Source: UBA4665 sp036388555
Lineage (GTDB): Bacteria > Patescibacteriota > Saccharimonadia > Saccharimonadales > UBA4665
Assembly (NCBI GenBank): GCA_036388555.1
Contig: DASVRP010000001.1
Location: forward strand, 1-64,000
DNA: 64,000 nucleotides
Reading direction: 5' to 3'
Positions 22,284 through 30,914 of the stretch are shown here, piece by piece. How positions within the stretch are numbered: the first letter of the stretch is position 1; the number at the start of each line of letters is the position of its first letter. Position numbers and translations under genes: made by a program. The notes below the pieces were generated by a model. That model searched no databases, was not told where the DNA came from, and was given only the letters and a program-made list of their open reading frames with translations.

Positions 22284-22844
22284 CCAGATTATCTATAAGC
22301 CGGGTTTTGTCATCCGTCCGTTTTCGCTGAACGTAGTCAGCAAGCTGGCCAGTCCAACGATCAGCAGCGGATGGCTGATCATCTATCTAGCCCGCAGGTT
22401 GCCCCGCGGATCGAGCGGTTCTTCTGATGAACACTCAGCGGGTACTATGAGGTTTGAGCCTCAGAGCATCCATCTCCTTGCAGCAGGCAGGGTTTACCTT
22501 CTTCCAGCGTCACCGCTGGTCGATGCGGGCTCTTACCCCTGTGAATTGGCGCCTTCGCGCCGAAATCACAGCTCCGGCAAGCCGGAGCGCTCTTTTCATC
22601 CTTACCACCTATGCGGACAGCCGAAGCTGCATCATTGATGGCGGTATACGTTTCTGTGGCACTTTCCCTAGGGTCGCCCCCGGTCGCCGTTAGCGACTGC
22701 CATTCCCTTTGCTGCCCGGACTTTCCTCGTGGACCCTTCTGCCCGCGAGGGTCGGCGCTACACGTATATTCTGTATTCCATACGCGGTGGCCGCCTCCCT
22801 GCGTGACCAAAAGGGTCCACGTGATCAGCCGATAATCTGGCTAC
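22282..22844 (-). ncRNA. rnpB: RNase P RNA (large)
   Basis: Catalytic RNA that trims tRNA 5' leaders. The conserved cores are present: GAGGAAAGTCCGGGC (P4 5' strand with CR-I), ACAGAAA, and near the 3' end ACAAAACCCGGCTTATAG. P1 pairs GCCAGATTATC with GATAATCTGGC, fixing both ends; TATAAT sits at 22855-22850. P2 may pair GGCTGATC with GATCAGCC. At about 563 nt it is much longer than E. coli (377 nt). Extra length lies in a P3 arm closed by GTGGACCC/GGGTCCAC and in the specificity half. Short ORFs here are shadows. Confidence 0.93.
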
Positions 22845-22877
22845 CGCTTATTATACCACTTGTGCCTCGCTCTGTAG

Positions 22878-23693
22878 CTACGATGACTGGCCGGGGTTGT
22901 CCAGTTCAGCCTGCCGAGCATCCAGGACGCGGTTCACGGCTGCGTCAGCCTGGGTGTTCTGCTCCCTCGGAATATGCGTAAACTCGACGCGCTTGAACGA
23001 ACCCAGCAGCTCCTTGATCGCCTCATGGACGGGCCAGAGGTCTCGGTTCTTCACTTTGAATATACCTTTCATCTGGTTCACGACCAGCATACTGTCCAGA
23101 TATATATGTAGTTCACGGCCACCGGTCCGGCGGGCGGCTTCCAGGGCAGCCTTGAGCGCCAGGTATTCAGCCTGATTATTGCTGGTGACGCCGAGGTAGA
23201 TGCCCTCATCCATCAGGATGTTGTCCGTATCGTTATCCAAGATGATGAATCCTCCAGCTGACGGCCCGGGGTTACCACGGGAGCCTCCATCGCAGAATAT
23301 CTTGAATTTCCGGCTCGTAGTCGTTGTATTTTGCGCGTTTAGAGTATTGCTGCCTCTGTCAAGAGTAAAATACAACACTTTCAACCTCGTAGTCAATGAT
23401 ACATCATAGTCATAATAACTACGGAAGGCTGCAACCATTTCTTCAATACTGTTGTAGCCATGACTATGTAATTCAGTCTCGGTCAGCCCGGCTGGAGTCG
23501 TTTCAGTAACCCTGTCTATGTGTGCAGTCCCGATTGAGATCCAGGTAGTCTTATCGGCCGGGTCTACCTTATCGATCAGTTCCACGGTATCGCCCGTCTG
23601 GATGTCCTGGTCATCGAACATCCGCCAGGTCGTGCGCTTGCTGCCGCTGAGGATCAGTCCGGCCAGATGATGGTCAAATTTGAGGTTCTTCAT
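22878..23693 (-). CDS. ASCH-RNase HI fusion protein
   Basis: 271 residues. The N-terminal about 110 residues form an ASCH (PUA-like) domain: SGSKRTTWRMFDDQDIQTGD, where KRTTWR is the predicted RNA-binding edge. Residues 129-260 are RNase HI with the four-acid site Asp135 (FCDGGSRGNPG), Glu176 (NNQAEY), Asp200 (LDSMLV) and Asp250 (NTQADA). RNase HI removes RNA from RNA-DNA hybrids; the ASCH part may recognise RNA or modified nucleotides. It sits between rnpB and tRNA-Pro. The fusion is unusual. Both halves look intact, so an active nuclease is expected. Confidence 0.88.
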   Translation of the reverse strand: MKNLKFDHHLAGLILSGSKRTTWRMFDDQDIQTGDTVELIDKVDPADKTTWISIGTAHIDRVTETTPAGLTETELHSHGYNSIEEMVAAFRSYYDYDVSLTTRLKVLYFTLDRGSNTLNAQNTTTTSRKFKIFCDGGSRGNPGPSAGGFIILDNDTDNILMDEGIYLGVTSNNQAEYLALKAALEAARRTGGRELHIYLDSMLVVNQMKGIFKVKNRDLWPVHEAIKELLGSFKRVEFTHIPREQNTQADAAVNRVLDARQAELDNPGQSS

Positions 23694-23775
23694 CGTTGAA
23701 TTATCTCACAATTCCGCGGGAGTACGGTATACTACATGTGTTCAGCTCTGCTGCTTGGCGGCGGAAATACACCAT

Positions 23776-23851
23776 CGGGGTGTGGCGCAGTTGGTAGCGC
23801 GTACGGCTGGGGGCCGTGAGGTCGCAGGTTCAAGTCCTGTCACCCCGACCA
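23776..23851 (+). tRNA. tRNA-Pro(GGG)
   Basis: Acceptor CGGGGTG/CACCCCG, anticodon loop CTGGGGG (anticodon GGG), T-loop TTCAAGT, CCA encoded. TATACT about 40 bp upstream is a plausible -10. Confidence 0.96.
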
Positions 23852-23891
23852 AGATTGAATCATTAGCTTTAACCTGATTATTCAGAGGGCA

Positions 23892-24368
23892 TCAGGGCTC
23901 TAAATCCTGCTGCAGCAGATACGCCTGCAGCCCTTTATTACCACGCCGCATCAACAGATTATGGCTGTAGACGAAGAGCGGTCTCAGGATAGGGCCCGAG
24001 GCATTCATCCATGGCCTGGTCGTCGAGACCTGCCATATGATGTCCATCCGCGTTGAAGCGCCGTCAGGACTGATGAAGCTCCAGCTTCCCTGTCCTTCCA
24101 GGTCTCCGACACTTTTGAAGCGGATATACCGGCCGGGGACGTACTCCGTGATCATCATCCGCATGTGCAGCCGATATCCGGCCGGGCTACGCCAGGTACA
24201 GGTGATAATGCTGCCGACGACCTCATCGACCGGTTTGACGACGCTCGCAGATTCCAGCCCAGGCCACCAGGATGTCCAGGTCTCCAGGTTGAGCAGTACG
24301 GCCTCCACCGCTTCCGCAGGCACGCTCACGAGCCAGGTGCTCTTGAAATCATAGGATCGCTGTTTCAT
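23892..24368 (-). CDS. SRPBCC/polyketide-cyclase-like protein
   Basis: 158 residues with the START-like pattern: VPAEAVEAVLLNLETWTSWWPGLESASV at the start, central WSFISPDGASTRMDIIWQV strands and a long C-terminal helix. The family binds hydrophobic ligands in a helix-grip cavity; substrate unknown. Start follows GAGGTGAGAG, a Shine-Dalgarno that the small RNA at 18371-18543 could pair with over 7 nt. Upstream TATAGT is close (10 nt). Confidence 0.8.
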   Translation of the reverse strand: MKQRSYDFKSTWLVSVPAEAVEAVLLNLETWTSWWPGLESASVVKPVDEVVGSIITCTWRSPAGYRLHMRMMITEYVPGRYIRFKSVGDLEGQGSWSFISPDGASTRMDIIWQVSTTRPWMNASGPILRPLFVYSHNLLMRRGNKGLQAYLLQQDLEP

Positions 24369-24395
24369 CTCTCACCTCACTATAGCGCACGCAAA

Positions 24396-24591
24396 CAAAA
24401 AAGCCCTCACGCGGGTGAGAGCTGCTTGGTAGTCCGGGCTGCTGACGTGATTAACCTGAGCAAAGCCAGGTGGGTATCCTCACTGTCAGACCAAGATCTG
24501 GCAGAATGTTAGATTCCCTAATGATTAGTATTCAGATAATCATTTGTCAGCTAGAGCTTACCCGGAGGTAAGGCTTCGTTGCCCGGACTAA
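24396..24591 (-). ncRNA. structured RNA of unknown family
   Basis: Gene-free stretch with TATAAT (24602-24597) and a terminator (CTCACCC-gc-GTGAG plus six U, 24396-24424). Long-range pairing closes the RNA: GTTAGTCCGGGC (24592-24581) with GCCCGGACTACC (24439-24428). Inside are hairpin CTTACC/GGTAAG, stem GCTGAC/GTCAGC, hairpin AATGATTA/TAATCATT, and ACCTG/CAGGT. Size and long closing stem recall 6S RNA, but the multibranched interior is not a clean 6S rod. SRP and tmRNA signatures are absent. Not a leader of the next gene, because the terminator intervenes. Confidence 0.5.
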
Positions 24592-24659
24592 CCCCTATTA
24601 TAACTGCCTGCTGGCCGCACTGCCAGCGGCATCGTACGAAACTACATCACTTATGCCTA

Positions 24660-25289
24660 TCAGGTGATAAAGCCGATGACAGCCTGGACCATATTGACGA
24701 TGAGGTCACCGAAACCACCGGTCAGTACCAGGGCGATGATGATGAAGAAGCCGAACGGCTCAAGCTGCATCATGAAGCGCTGGACCGGCTCCGGGGCGAA
24801 GGCGTAGAGCACCCGAGAACCGTCGAGCGGAGGTATCGGGATGAGGTTGAAGACGAAGAGCGAGACGTTCAGGTAGACGAACGTCGACAGGATGGCGCCG
24901 CCGATACCGCTGGCCGACATGACGTCGATACCAGCCAGCCGGGCGATGAGCGCGGCGATGATAGCAAGCACCAGGTTGGAGAACGGGCCGGCTGCAGCGA
25001 TCATGGCGGCGCCGAATTCGTCATACTTGACCCGCTCGGGGTTGAACGGCACCGGTTTGGCGGCCAGGATCGGCGGCAGATGCAGGGCCAGCAGGATAGC
25101 CGGCAATAGCACCGTCATGAACGGGTCGATGTGCTTGAGAGGATTCAGGCTGACCCGTCCCTGTTCCGCAGCCGTGTCATCGCCGAGTTTGAGCCCGACG
25201 AAGGCGTGGGTGGCCTCGTGGACGGTCATAGACACCAGCAGGACGCCGATAATGATGAGGATTCCGAGGAGAGTGATGCTTTCGAACAT
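24660..25289 (-). CDS. site-2 protease family (M50) membrane metallopeptidase
   Basis: About 209 residues with five to six membrane segments. VHEATHAF carries the zinc HExxH motif in the first helices and NLIPIPPLDGSRVL the third ligand (Asp). This short form without PDZ matches the cytosol-facing S2P group found in many bacteria. Likely substrates are membrane-bound regulators or remnant signal peptides. The ATG at 25289 is preferred over one eight codons upstream because TATACT lies 9 nt before it. Confidence 0.9.
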   Translation of the reverse strand: MFESITLLGILIIIGVLLVSMTVHEATHAFVGLKLGDDTAAEQGRVSLNPLKHIDPFMTVLLPAILLALHLPPILAAKPVPFNPERVKYDEFGAAMIAAAGPFSNLVLAIIAALIARLAGIDVMSASGIGGAILSTFVYLNVSLFVFNLIPIPPLDGSRVLYAFAPEPVQRFMMQLEPFGFFIIIALVLTGGFGDLIVNMVQAVIGFIT

Positions 25290-25446
25290 GCTTATATCAG
25301 TATAGCAGACCATTGCCCGGAGAAAATGGCATTATGCGGCTAGTTTCAGGACGTTCTCAGCCCGCTTAGTCGTACAGCATAAGCATTATACGGCTAGTCG
25401 GGACGAATGCCGCGAGGACCCGGAGCACGTCCGCCGTGCGGCAGCG

Positions 25447-25475
25447 TTGACTTCCCCGCTCTGAATCTGTACAAT
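25447..25475 (+). promoter_or_regulatory. promoter for rpmB
   Basis: TTGACT (25447-25452), 17-bp spacer, TACAAT (25470-25475), about 60 bp before the rpmB start. Confidence 0.7.
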
Positions 25476-25534
25476 AACACTTTGAATCATCTAGTAAGCC
25501 CTGGCAGACGAACGGGGACAAAAGGAATAACGCC

Positions 25535-25753
25535 ATGAACATCTGCGAACTCACCGGCAAAGGCAAGCAATACGGCAGCAATGTCAGCTTCTCCCAGCGC
25601 CACACCAAGAAAGTCTGGAAGCCCAACCTTCAGACAAAGACCATTATCGTCGACGGTAAGAAGGTCACCATGAAGATCAGCACCCAGGCCCTGCGCACCC
25701 TCAAGAAGAAGGGTATCGTCGAAGTCGCCGGCAAAAAACCCGCCCAGGCCTAA
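25535..25753 (+). CDS. rpmB: 50S ribosomal protein L28
   Basis: 72 residues: MNICELTGKGKQYGSNVSFSQ, then HTKKVWKPNLQ and ISTQALRTLKKKG, the bL28 pattern. Single-gene unit with its own promoter and terminator. Confidence 0.96.
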   Translation: MNICELTGKGKQYGSNVSFSQRHTKKVWKPNLQTKTIIVDGKKVTMKISTQALRTLKKKGIVEVAGKKPAQA

Positions 25754-25777
25754 GCCACTTCTGTCCCCGACGAAATT

Positions 25778-25806
25778 AAAAACCGCCCTCACCGGGGCGG
25801 TTTTTC
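25778..25806 (+). terminator. terminator of rpmB
   Basis: AAAACCGCC-ctcaccgg-GGCGGTTTTT, a strong intrinsic terminator also usable by the convergent MBL gene. Confidence 0.85.
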
Positions 25807-25831
25807 GTCGGGCAGAGTGCTGCTGCGCGGA

Positions 25832-26479
25832 TCAGGAGCGTTCCAGCACGACCAGCTCCATGATCTCCGGCAGTTCGCCAGCTTTGAGCTTCAGCTTCTG
25901 GACCGGCTCCTTGGGTTCCATCGAAAGCGAAGTGATGGCCTGCTCCAGTGTCTGTTGTGGTACTTCGAACTTCAAGGGTGTACCGCCGCCAGGGCCGCCG
26001 TCGTAGTGTGTCGGGATGACGATCTTCGGCTCGATCTTCTTGATGATCTTCAGGGCGCCGACCGGATCAAGCGTGAAGCCGTTGGCGCCGACCGGTATCA
26101 GCATGATGTCGACCATGCCGACGCTTTCCAGCTGCTCGTCGGTCAGCTCCGGGTAGACATGGCCCGGGATGAACACACTTAACTCCTTGGATATGATCTT
26201 GTACATGGTCGCGGTCTGCTTGCCCTCTTCGTCGAGATGGCTGCGGGCCGGGATACCGTAGATAGAGATGTCTGAGACTTCGTACTCGCCGCCGTGGTCG
26301 ATCTCCAGCTTGGTCTCCACCGTCGTGGGTGTGTGCGTGACGCTGCTGGTGAACAGTGCAATGTCTCCCGGCTTAGTGATGCTCTTGGCCCCAAGTGCCG
26401 TCAGGTTGTCGTCGATGACGACGCGGCCATGCTTGCCGGTCAGGGTGATGCAGTTCGCTCCGTAAAATTGTATGTCCAT
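25832..26479 (-). CDS. MBL-fold metal-dependent hydrolase
   Basis: 215 residues of the UPF0173-like metallo-beta-lactamase type: MDIQFYGANCITLTG at the start, HGGEYEV, and IPTHYDGGPGG near the end. The classical HxHxDH loop is replaced by THTPTTVE, so metal ligands are reduced and activity is uncertain. Shine-Dalgarno GAGAGGGG and TATAAT upstream. Family members are little characterised. Confidence 0.8.
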   Translation of the reverse strand: MDIQFYGANCITLTGKHGRVVIDDNLTALGAKSITKPGDIALFTSSVTHTPTTVETKLEIDHGGEYEVSDISIYGIPARSHLDEEGKQTATMYKIISKELSVFIPGHVYPELTDEQLESVGMVDIMLIPVGANGFTLDPVGALKIIKKIEPKIVIPTHYDGGPGGGTPLKFEVPQQTLEQAITSLSMEPKEPVQKLKLKAGELPEIMELVVLERS

Positions 26480-26548
26480 GTCGGTAACCCCTCTCTGTAA
26501 GTGTAACTATGATTATACTACTGTGTCCTGCGGCTGCCCGATAGCCCG

Positions 26549-27175
26549 CTATGAGTTCTTCAGCGAGCTGTGCTTGTCGATCAGCACCTGCTTCTTGGCC
26601 TGTACGATGTTCGAGACGAAGCGGTCCTTGATCTGCAGCCGGTACTGGAAGTCGGACAGGCTCATCATAGTATAGCGCAGCTCCTTGCCTTCTTTGGCCT
26701 CCAGGTCGGCCATGAACTTCTGTAGCTTCGTATGGTTGATGTCTCCGACGAAGAAGACGTCGACGCCGGTTGATTCGTCCCGGGTGAACTGCCCAGTATA
26801 GACGGCGATCTCTACGTTGCCAAGGGTCTTGATATCGGTGTCATAACTGAACTCGTTGGCCGGGCCGCTGGCCATCGGTACCGCCGTGCCGGCCTTGGGG
26901 GCGGTCAGCTTCTTAGGGCTGCCTGCCCCGAAGATGATGGTCAGCGGCTCGAAGTACTCGTACTTCTGATTCACTTCGTAGTACAGCTTGTTGTTCGTAT
27001 TGTCGGAGCCGATGATGCCGATGCTCAGCAGATTGGCCAGCTCGCGGCGGACGGAATTTATCTGTTCGTCGATCTTGCGGGTTATCTCGCGGACATAGAA
27101 TGAACGGTTCGGATTGCTATAGAACAACTGCAATAATTTGACGCGGGTCTTGCTGCCGAAGAGTTGTTCAATCAT
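26549..27175 (-). CDS. winged-helix protein with nucleotidyltransferase-like domain
   Basis: 208 residues. Residues 1-70 are a wHTH domain (LFGSKTRVKLLQLFYSNPNRSFYVREITRKI). Residues 105-180 resemble a minimal nucleotidyltransferase (VEIAVYTGQFTRDESTGVDVFFVGD), with few catalytic acids left. Such proteins occur in archaea and CPR bacteria as putative regulators. TACAAT ends 6 nt before the ATG (27187-27182), so the mRNA should be leaderless. Target genes unknown. Confidence 0.75.
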   Translation of the reverse strand: MIEQLFGSKTRVKLLQLFYSNPNRSFYVREITRKIDEQINSVRRELANLLSIGIIGSDNTNNKLYYEVNQKYEYFEPLTIIFGAGSPKKLTAPKAGTAVPMASGPANEFSYDTDIKTLGNVEIAVYTGQFTRDESTGVDVFFVGDINHTKLQKFMADLEAKEGKELRYTMMSLSDFQYRLQIKDRFVSNIVQAKKQVLIDKHSSLKNS

Positions 27176-27212
27176 ATGCTCATTGTAGCAGTATGTGCAC
27201 TCCTATTGGAAG

Positions 27213-28130
27213 TTATTTGTTCAAGAATGTTGTTGCGATATCTACAGCTTCGGCCAGCTTATCTTCGGTAAAGAGCCAATGAATACTTTTGTTACGCTTG
27301 AACCACGTGCGTTGCCGCTTGGCCAGATCCATGTCGTTCTGGACGAACGCGGCCTTGGCTTCTTCCAGGCTTGCGGCGCCTTCGAGATACCCGCGCAGCG
27401 CCTTGTAGCCCGGTGCCCGCAGCGCTTCACATTCCCAACCATACTGCCCGCTGACCCGCCGGACTTCATCCACCAGCCCGGCTTCTACCATTGCGTCGAC
27501 CCGCTGCAAGATCCGCTCGCGCAGCGTTTCCCGGTCCGCCGTCATACCGAGCAGCAACGTCCACGGGCGCAGTTCGCTGCGTCCGGCAGTCTGGCCAGAA
27601 GTTTCGATAGCCCGTATCAGATGGCGTGGATTCTTATCATTTTCAGGCAATGGCAGGCCCATGCCGAGCAGCTTGTCCTGAAGCGCGCCGGCATCCAGGC
27701 CTTCCAATTCAGCGCGCAGCGCCAGGTCAGCCGGAGCGCGGAATTGGTAATCGTATATCACCGCATCTACATACAGCCCGGTCCCGCCGACCAGCATCGG
27801 CACATTACCCTGCTCGGCAATGTCATATATCTTCCTCGCCGCATAGTCCTTGAAGGCGGCGGCCGAGTACCGTTCATCCGGCGCTACCAGGTCGAGACCG
27901 TAGTGGGAGACAGCCGCCTGCTCGGCCGCCGTCGGTTTGGCAGTGCCGATATCCATGCCCTTATAGACAGTCCGGGAGTCGGCGCAGATGATTTCTCCGC
28001 CGAGTCGCCTGGCAAGTCCGAGCGCTAATGCCGTCTTACCGCTGCCGGTCTCCCCGACGATGACTATCAGAGGCGGTTCAGCCCCTATCGTTGTCTTTTC
28101 GTCTTCATAATCGACACTTTGCGAGGTCAT
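27213..28130 (-). CDS. miaA: tRNA dimethylallyltransferase
   Basis: 305 residues. P-loop GETGSGKTALAL, substrate-binding ICADSRTVYKGMDIGTAKPT, and GGTGLYVDAVIY are diagnostic. Adds the isopentenyl group to A37 of tRNAs reading UNN codons. Its start overlaps the stop of the alkyltransferase-like gene by 4 nt, so the two are translationally coupled. Confidence 0.95.
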   Translation of the reverse strand: MTSQSVDYEDEKTTIGAEPPLIVIVGETGSGKTALALGLARRLGGEIICADSRTVYKGMDIGTAKPTAAEQAAVSHYGLDLVAPDERYSAAAFKDYAARKIYDIAEQGNVPMLVGGTGLYVDAVIYDYQFRAPADLALRAELEGLDAGALQDKLLGMGLPLPENDKNPRHLIRAIETSGQTAGRSELRPWTLLLGMTADRETLRERILQRVDAMVEAGLVDEVRRVSGQYGWECEALRAPGYKALRGYLEGAASLEEAKAAFVQNDMDLAKRQRTWFKRNKSIHWLFTEDKLAEAVDIATTFLNK

Positions 28131-28456
28131 GCTGACTCACCATCTGGCCACCACAGCAGCTGGGCTACCGGCACCCGGTCGTCATCAGATACTTTGATTC
28201 CTTCCGCCTCCAGCTGCTCACGGTGTGCAGTCCGGCCACCCGGATAGCCGCTGGCCAGGCCGCCCTGCTTGTTGACGACCCGCTGCCACGGCAGATCCGG
28301 GTCACCGTAATGTGCGACGCCGCCGACGATCCGTGCCGCCCGCGGACTTCCAGCCAGCGCTGCCAGCTGCCCATAGGTCATCACCCGGCCGCGCGGGATA
28401 CGTCGTACAATTCCTTCCACCCGGGCGCCGAAGCCGGGTTCCGTCTCAGGTGACAT
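28127..28456 (-). CDS. alkyltransferase-like protein (MGMT without the active cysteine)
   Basis: 109 residues with the MGMT DNA-binding fold: GRVMTYGQLAALAG helix-turn-helix and an arginine finger region. At the active site it reads PWQRVV instead of PCHRV, so Trp replaces the acceptor Cys, defining the ATL group that binds O6-alkylguanine and hands it to excision repair. Overlaps the HAD gene upstream by 11 nt and miaA downstream by 4 nt, so part of a tight run. Confidence 0.88.
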   Translation of the reverse strand: MSPETEPGFGARVEGIVRRIPRGRVMTYGQLAALAGSPRAARIVGGVAHYGDPDLPWQRVVNKQGGLASGYPGGRTAHREQLEAEGIKVSDDDRVPVAQLLWWPDGESA

Positions 28457-29051
28457 TGAAATAATCGGTTACGTCCTTCCAATCCTTAACCCTCTCCACT
28501 CCAGGCGGCGTTGGCAGATGCTTGTTCCAGCCGTACTCTCCGAACAGCAGTGCCTTCACGCCAGCTTCTGCTGCCAGCCGGCAATGCTCGACATTATCAT
28601 CGATCAGATAGCCCGCTCCGATCTCCTGGCATATCATCGCTTTCGTCACCTTGTCTGATCGACTGCTCCAAAGCTCCACGAAGTGCACATTACTGAAGAC
28701 ATCCGGCAGATCGTCTGAAAGCGATGCAACAGTATCCTGATGATAATCTCCGCCCCGGGACGTGATGATATCCAGGTTGAACTTTGACTTCAGCGCCATT
28801 AGAGCTGTTCGGGATTCATCGCTGATGACCTGGGTGAGCGGACCTTTATCCTGCAGGAATTGCCGGAAACGAGCCGACCCTTCTTCGGCGCCGACATTCC
28901 ATACCTTTTCGTAGTAACCCCAGTATTCACCGGGCTGCATGAAATCCTGCCGGGTCAATGACGTGCCGAACCTGTCATTACTATATATGATAAGCGCGTC
29001 TATCTGGGAAGACACTACGTCATCAAGGTCGATTCCAATCGTCTCTTTCAT
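28446..29051 (-). CDS. HAD-superfamily phosphatase (5' nucleotidase-like)
   Basis: 201 residues. GIDLDDVV provides the DxD nucleophile motif (first Asp at about 8), IITSRGG the second motif and YLIDDNVEHC the acidic motif IV. The arrangement matches the deoxyribonucleotidase NT5C-like group. Shine-Dalgarno AGTAGGAG precedes the ATG. It follows thrS by 11 bp on the same strand. Confidence 0.82.
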   Translation of the reverse strand: MKETIGIDLDDVVSSQIDALIIYSNDRFGTSLTRQDFMQPGEYWGYYEKVWNVGAEEGSARFRQFLQDKGPLTQVISDESRTALMALKSKFNLDIITSRGGDYHQDTVASLSDDLPDVFSNVHFVELWSSRSDKVTKAMICQEIGAGYLIDDNVEHCRLAAEAGVKALLFGEYGWNKHLPTPPGVERVKDWKDVTDYFNVT

Positions 29052-29062
29052 AGGCTCCTACT

Positions 29063-30886
29063 TTACAGCCCCTGCAGGAATCGCGCCAGCTCACCGAGCG
29101 GTAGCTTCTGTTCCCCGTCCTGGGTGCGGACACTGACTTCTCCGGCATCAACATCCTTGGGCCCGACGATCAGCTGGACCGGAATCTTCATATTGGTAGC
29201 TTCGCGGATCTTCTTGCCGAGCGATTCACTACGACCGTCAACTGTGTAGCGAAGCTCATTATATCTGACAGGCTCCATAAGGAGTGTTTTGTCCAGGATT
29301 GTAGTGATTTTTTCTACGTACTCCCCGACTGAATCATTTATCGTGAGAATCCTGACCTGTTCAGGGGCGAACCAGAACGGGTACCAGCCGCCAAAGTGTT
29401 CTGTAATGACTCCAATGAATCTTTCCAAAGAACCATAGATAACCCTATGTACGACTATAGGAGTCTGTTCACTTCCATCCTGGGCGGAATATTTAAGATC
29501 GAATTTGCGCGGCAACTGGAAGTCTAGCTGCACGGTCCCGCATTGCCATTCACGCCCTAAAGCGTCATTCAGATGAATATCTATCTTAGGCCCATAAAAT
29601 GCGCCGTCCTTTTCTTTGATTCCATATGGGAAACCGCTGGCTTCCAACACTTCTGTAAGTTCTTTTTCCGCCCTGTCCCAAGTCTCAATATCGCCCATGA
29701 AATCTTCAGGTCTGGTAGATAAGTACAGCTTCACGGATGCATCTATTCCGAATACACCGTAAAAATCCCGGACGATCGCAATTATTCTCGCGATCTCATC
29801 CTTAACCTGGTCTTCAGTAACAAAGTTGTGAGAATCGTCCTGCGTAAAGACCCTTGTTCGAAGGAGCCCGTTCAATGCGCCGGTTATTTCATCGCGGTGC
29901 AAAGTATCGGTATCAGACAGCCGCAGCGGCAGATCCTTATAGCTCCGAGTCGTGAATTTCCAGAACATCATCGCGTTGGGACAATTCATAGGCTTAAGTG
30001 CCCACCACTCTTCCGGCTCGCGCTCTACAAGAAACATATCGTCTTTATAATGAGACCAATGCCCGGAAATCTCGTATAGTTCTTTCTTGTTCAGTAAGGG
30101 AGATGCGATTTCCTGGTAGCCACGCTCCCCATGATATTGGCGCCAATACTTAATGAGAAGATTTTTCATCGCCATACCCTTGGGCATCCAATACGCCATT
30201 CCCGGAGACGTCTCTTCGAAGAAAAATAGCTCCATTTCACGACCCAACTTCTTATGGTCGCGTTCTTTAGCCAGCTTCAGTCGTTCTAAATAGTCGTCTA
30301 ATTCTTTTTGCGTTGTAAATGCTACACCGTACAAACGCTGCATCTGCGGGTTGTCGTCCTTACCACGCCAGTATGCACCGGCAACACGCATCAGCTTGAA
30401 GACACCAACCGCCCCTGTTGATGCGACGTGCGGACCTCGGCAAAGGTCGGTAAAATCGCCGTTCCGGTAAAATGACACATTTTCAACAACAGAATCACCG
30501 TCCGCAGCCAGTCCGAGCTCTGCAGCGTCCAGGTCTTTGGCGACAGTCGTGCCGGCGCGCTTCAGATCGTTCAGAAGCTCTTCCTTGTACGGCTGTTTTG
30601 CCTCCCGGGCCCAGGTCAGGGCCTCATCAACCGGCTTTTCGAAGCGCTCGAACGGCAGTTTTGCCCCGATATTGCGGCGCATCTCCTTTTCTATCTTCCC
30701 GAAGTCAGCTTCTGACAGGGTGACATCACCCAGGTCGACATCATAATAAAATCCGTTCTCTACCACTGGTCCGACGCCGAATTTAGCTTCCGGCCAGAGG
30801 TGTTGGACGGCTGTCGCCATGATATGGGCCAACGAGTGGCGCATCGCGTAGAGATTATCCTGTTCTGGGGTCGGTTTTTCGGCCAT
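29063..30886 (-). CDS. thrS: threonyl-tRNA synthetase lacking the TGS domain
   Basis: 607 residues. It begins directly with the editing domain (MRHSLAHIMATAVQHLWPEA with the HxxxH zinc-like site, and DLCRGPHVASTG), so the usual N-terminal TGS domain of about 60 residues is missing. The class II catalytic core follows (MNCPNAMMFWK, LRLSDTDTLHRDEITGALNGL) and the anticodon-binding domain ends it. Shine-Dalgarno AAAGGAC. Controlled by a T-box-like leader upstream. The next genes downstream (HAD, ATL, miaA) run in the same direction. Confidence 0.96.
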   Translation of the reverse strand: MAEKPTPEQDNLYAMRHSLAHIMATAVQHLWPEAKFGVGPVVENGFYYDVDLGDVTLSEADFGKIEKEMRRNIGAKLPFERFEKPVDEALTWAREAKQPYKEELLNDLKRAGTTVAKDLDAAELGLAADGDSVVENVSFYRNGDFTDLCRGPHVASTGAVGVFKLMRVAGAYWRGKDDNPQMQRLYGVAFTTQKELDDYLERLKLAKERDHKKLGREMELFFFEETSPGMAYWMPKGMAMKNLLIKYWRQYHGERGYQEIASPLLNKKELYEISGHWSHYKDDMFLVEREPEEWWALKPMNCPNAMMFWKFTTRSYKDLPLRLSDTDTLHRDEITGALNGLLRTRVFTQDDSHNFVTEDQVKDEIARIIAIVRDFYGVFGIDASVKLYLSTRPEDFMGDIETWDRAEKELTEVLEASGFPYGIKEKDGAFYGPKIDIHLNDALGREWQCGTVQLDFQLPRKFDLKYSAQDGSEQTPIVVHRVIYGSLERFIGVITEHFGGWYPFWFAPEQVRILTINDSVGEYVEKITTILDKTLLMEPVRYNELRYTVDGRSESLGKKIREATNMKIPVQLIVGPKDVDAGEVSVRTQDGEQKLPLGELARFLQGL

Positions 30887-30914
30887 ATACGTTGTCCTTT
30901 GCTGGCATTATAGT

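Noticed and set aside
24396..24602. SRP RNA or tmRNA assignment for this RNA
   Set aside because: No GGAAG/AGCAGCC SRP loop and no tRNA-like TpsiC end with a tag frame.
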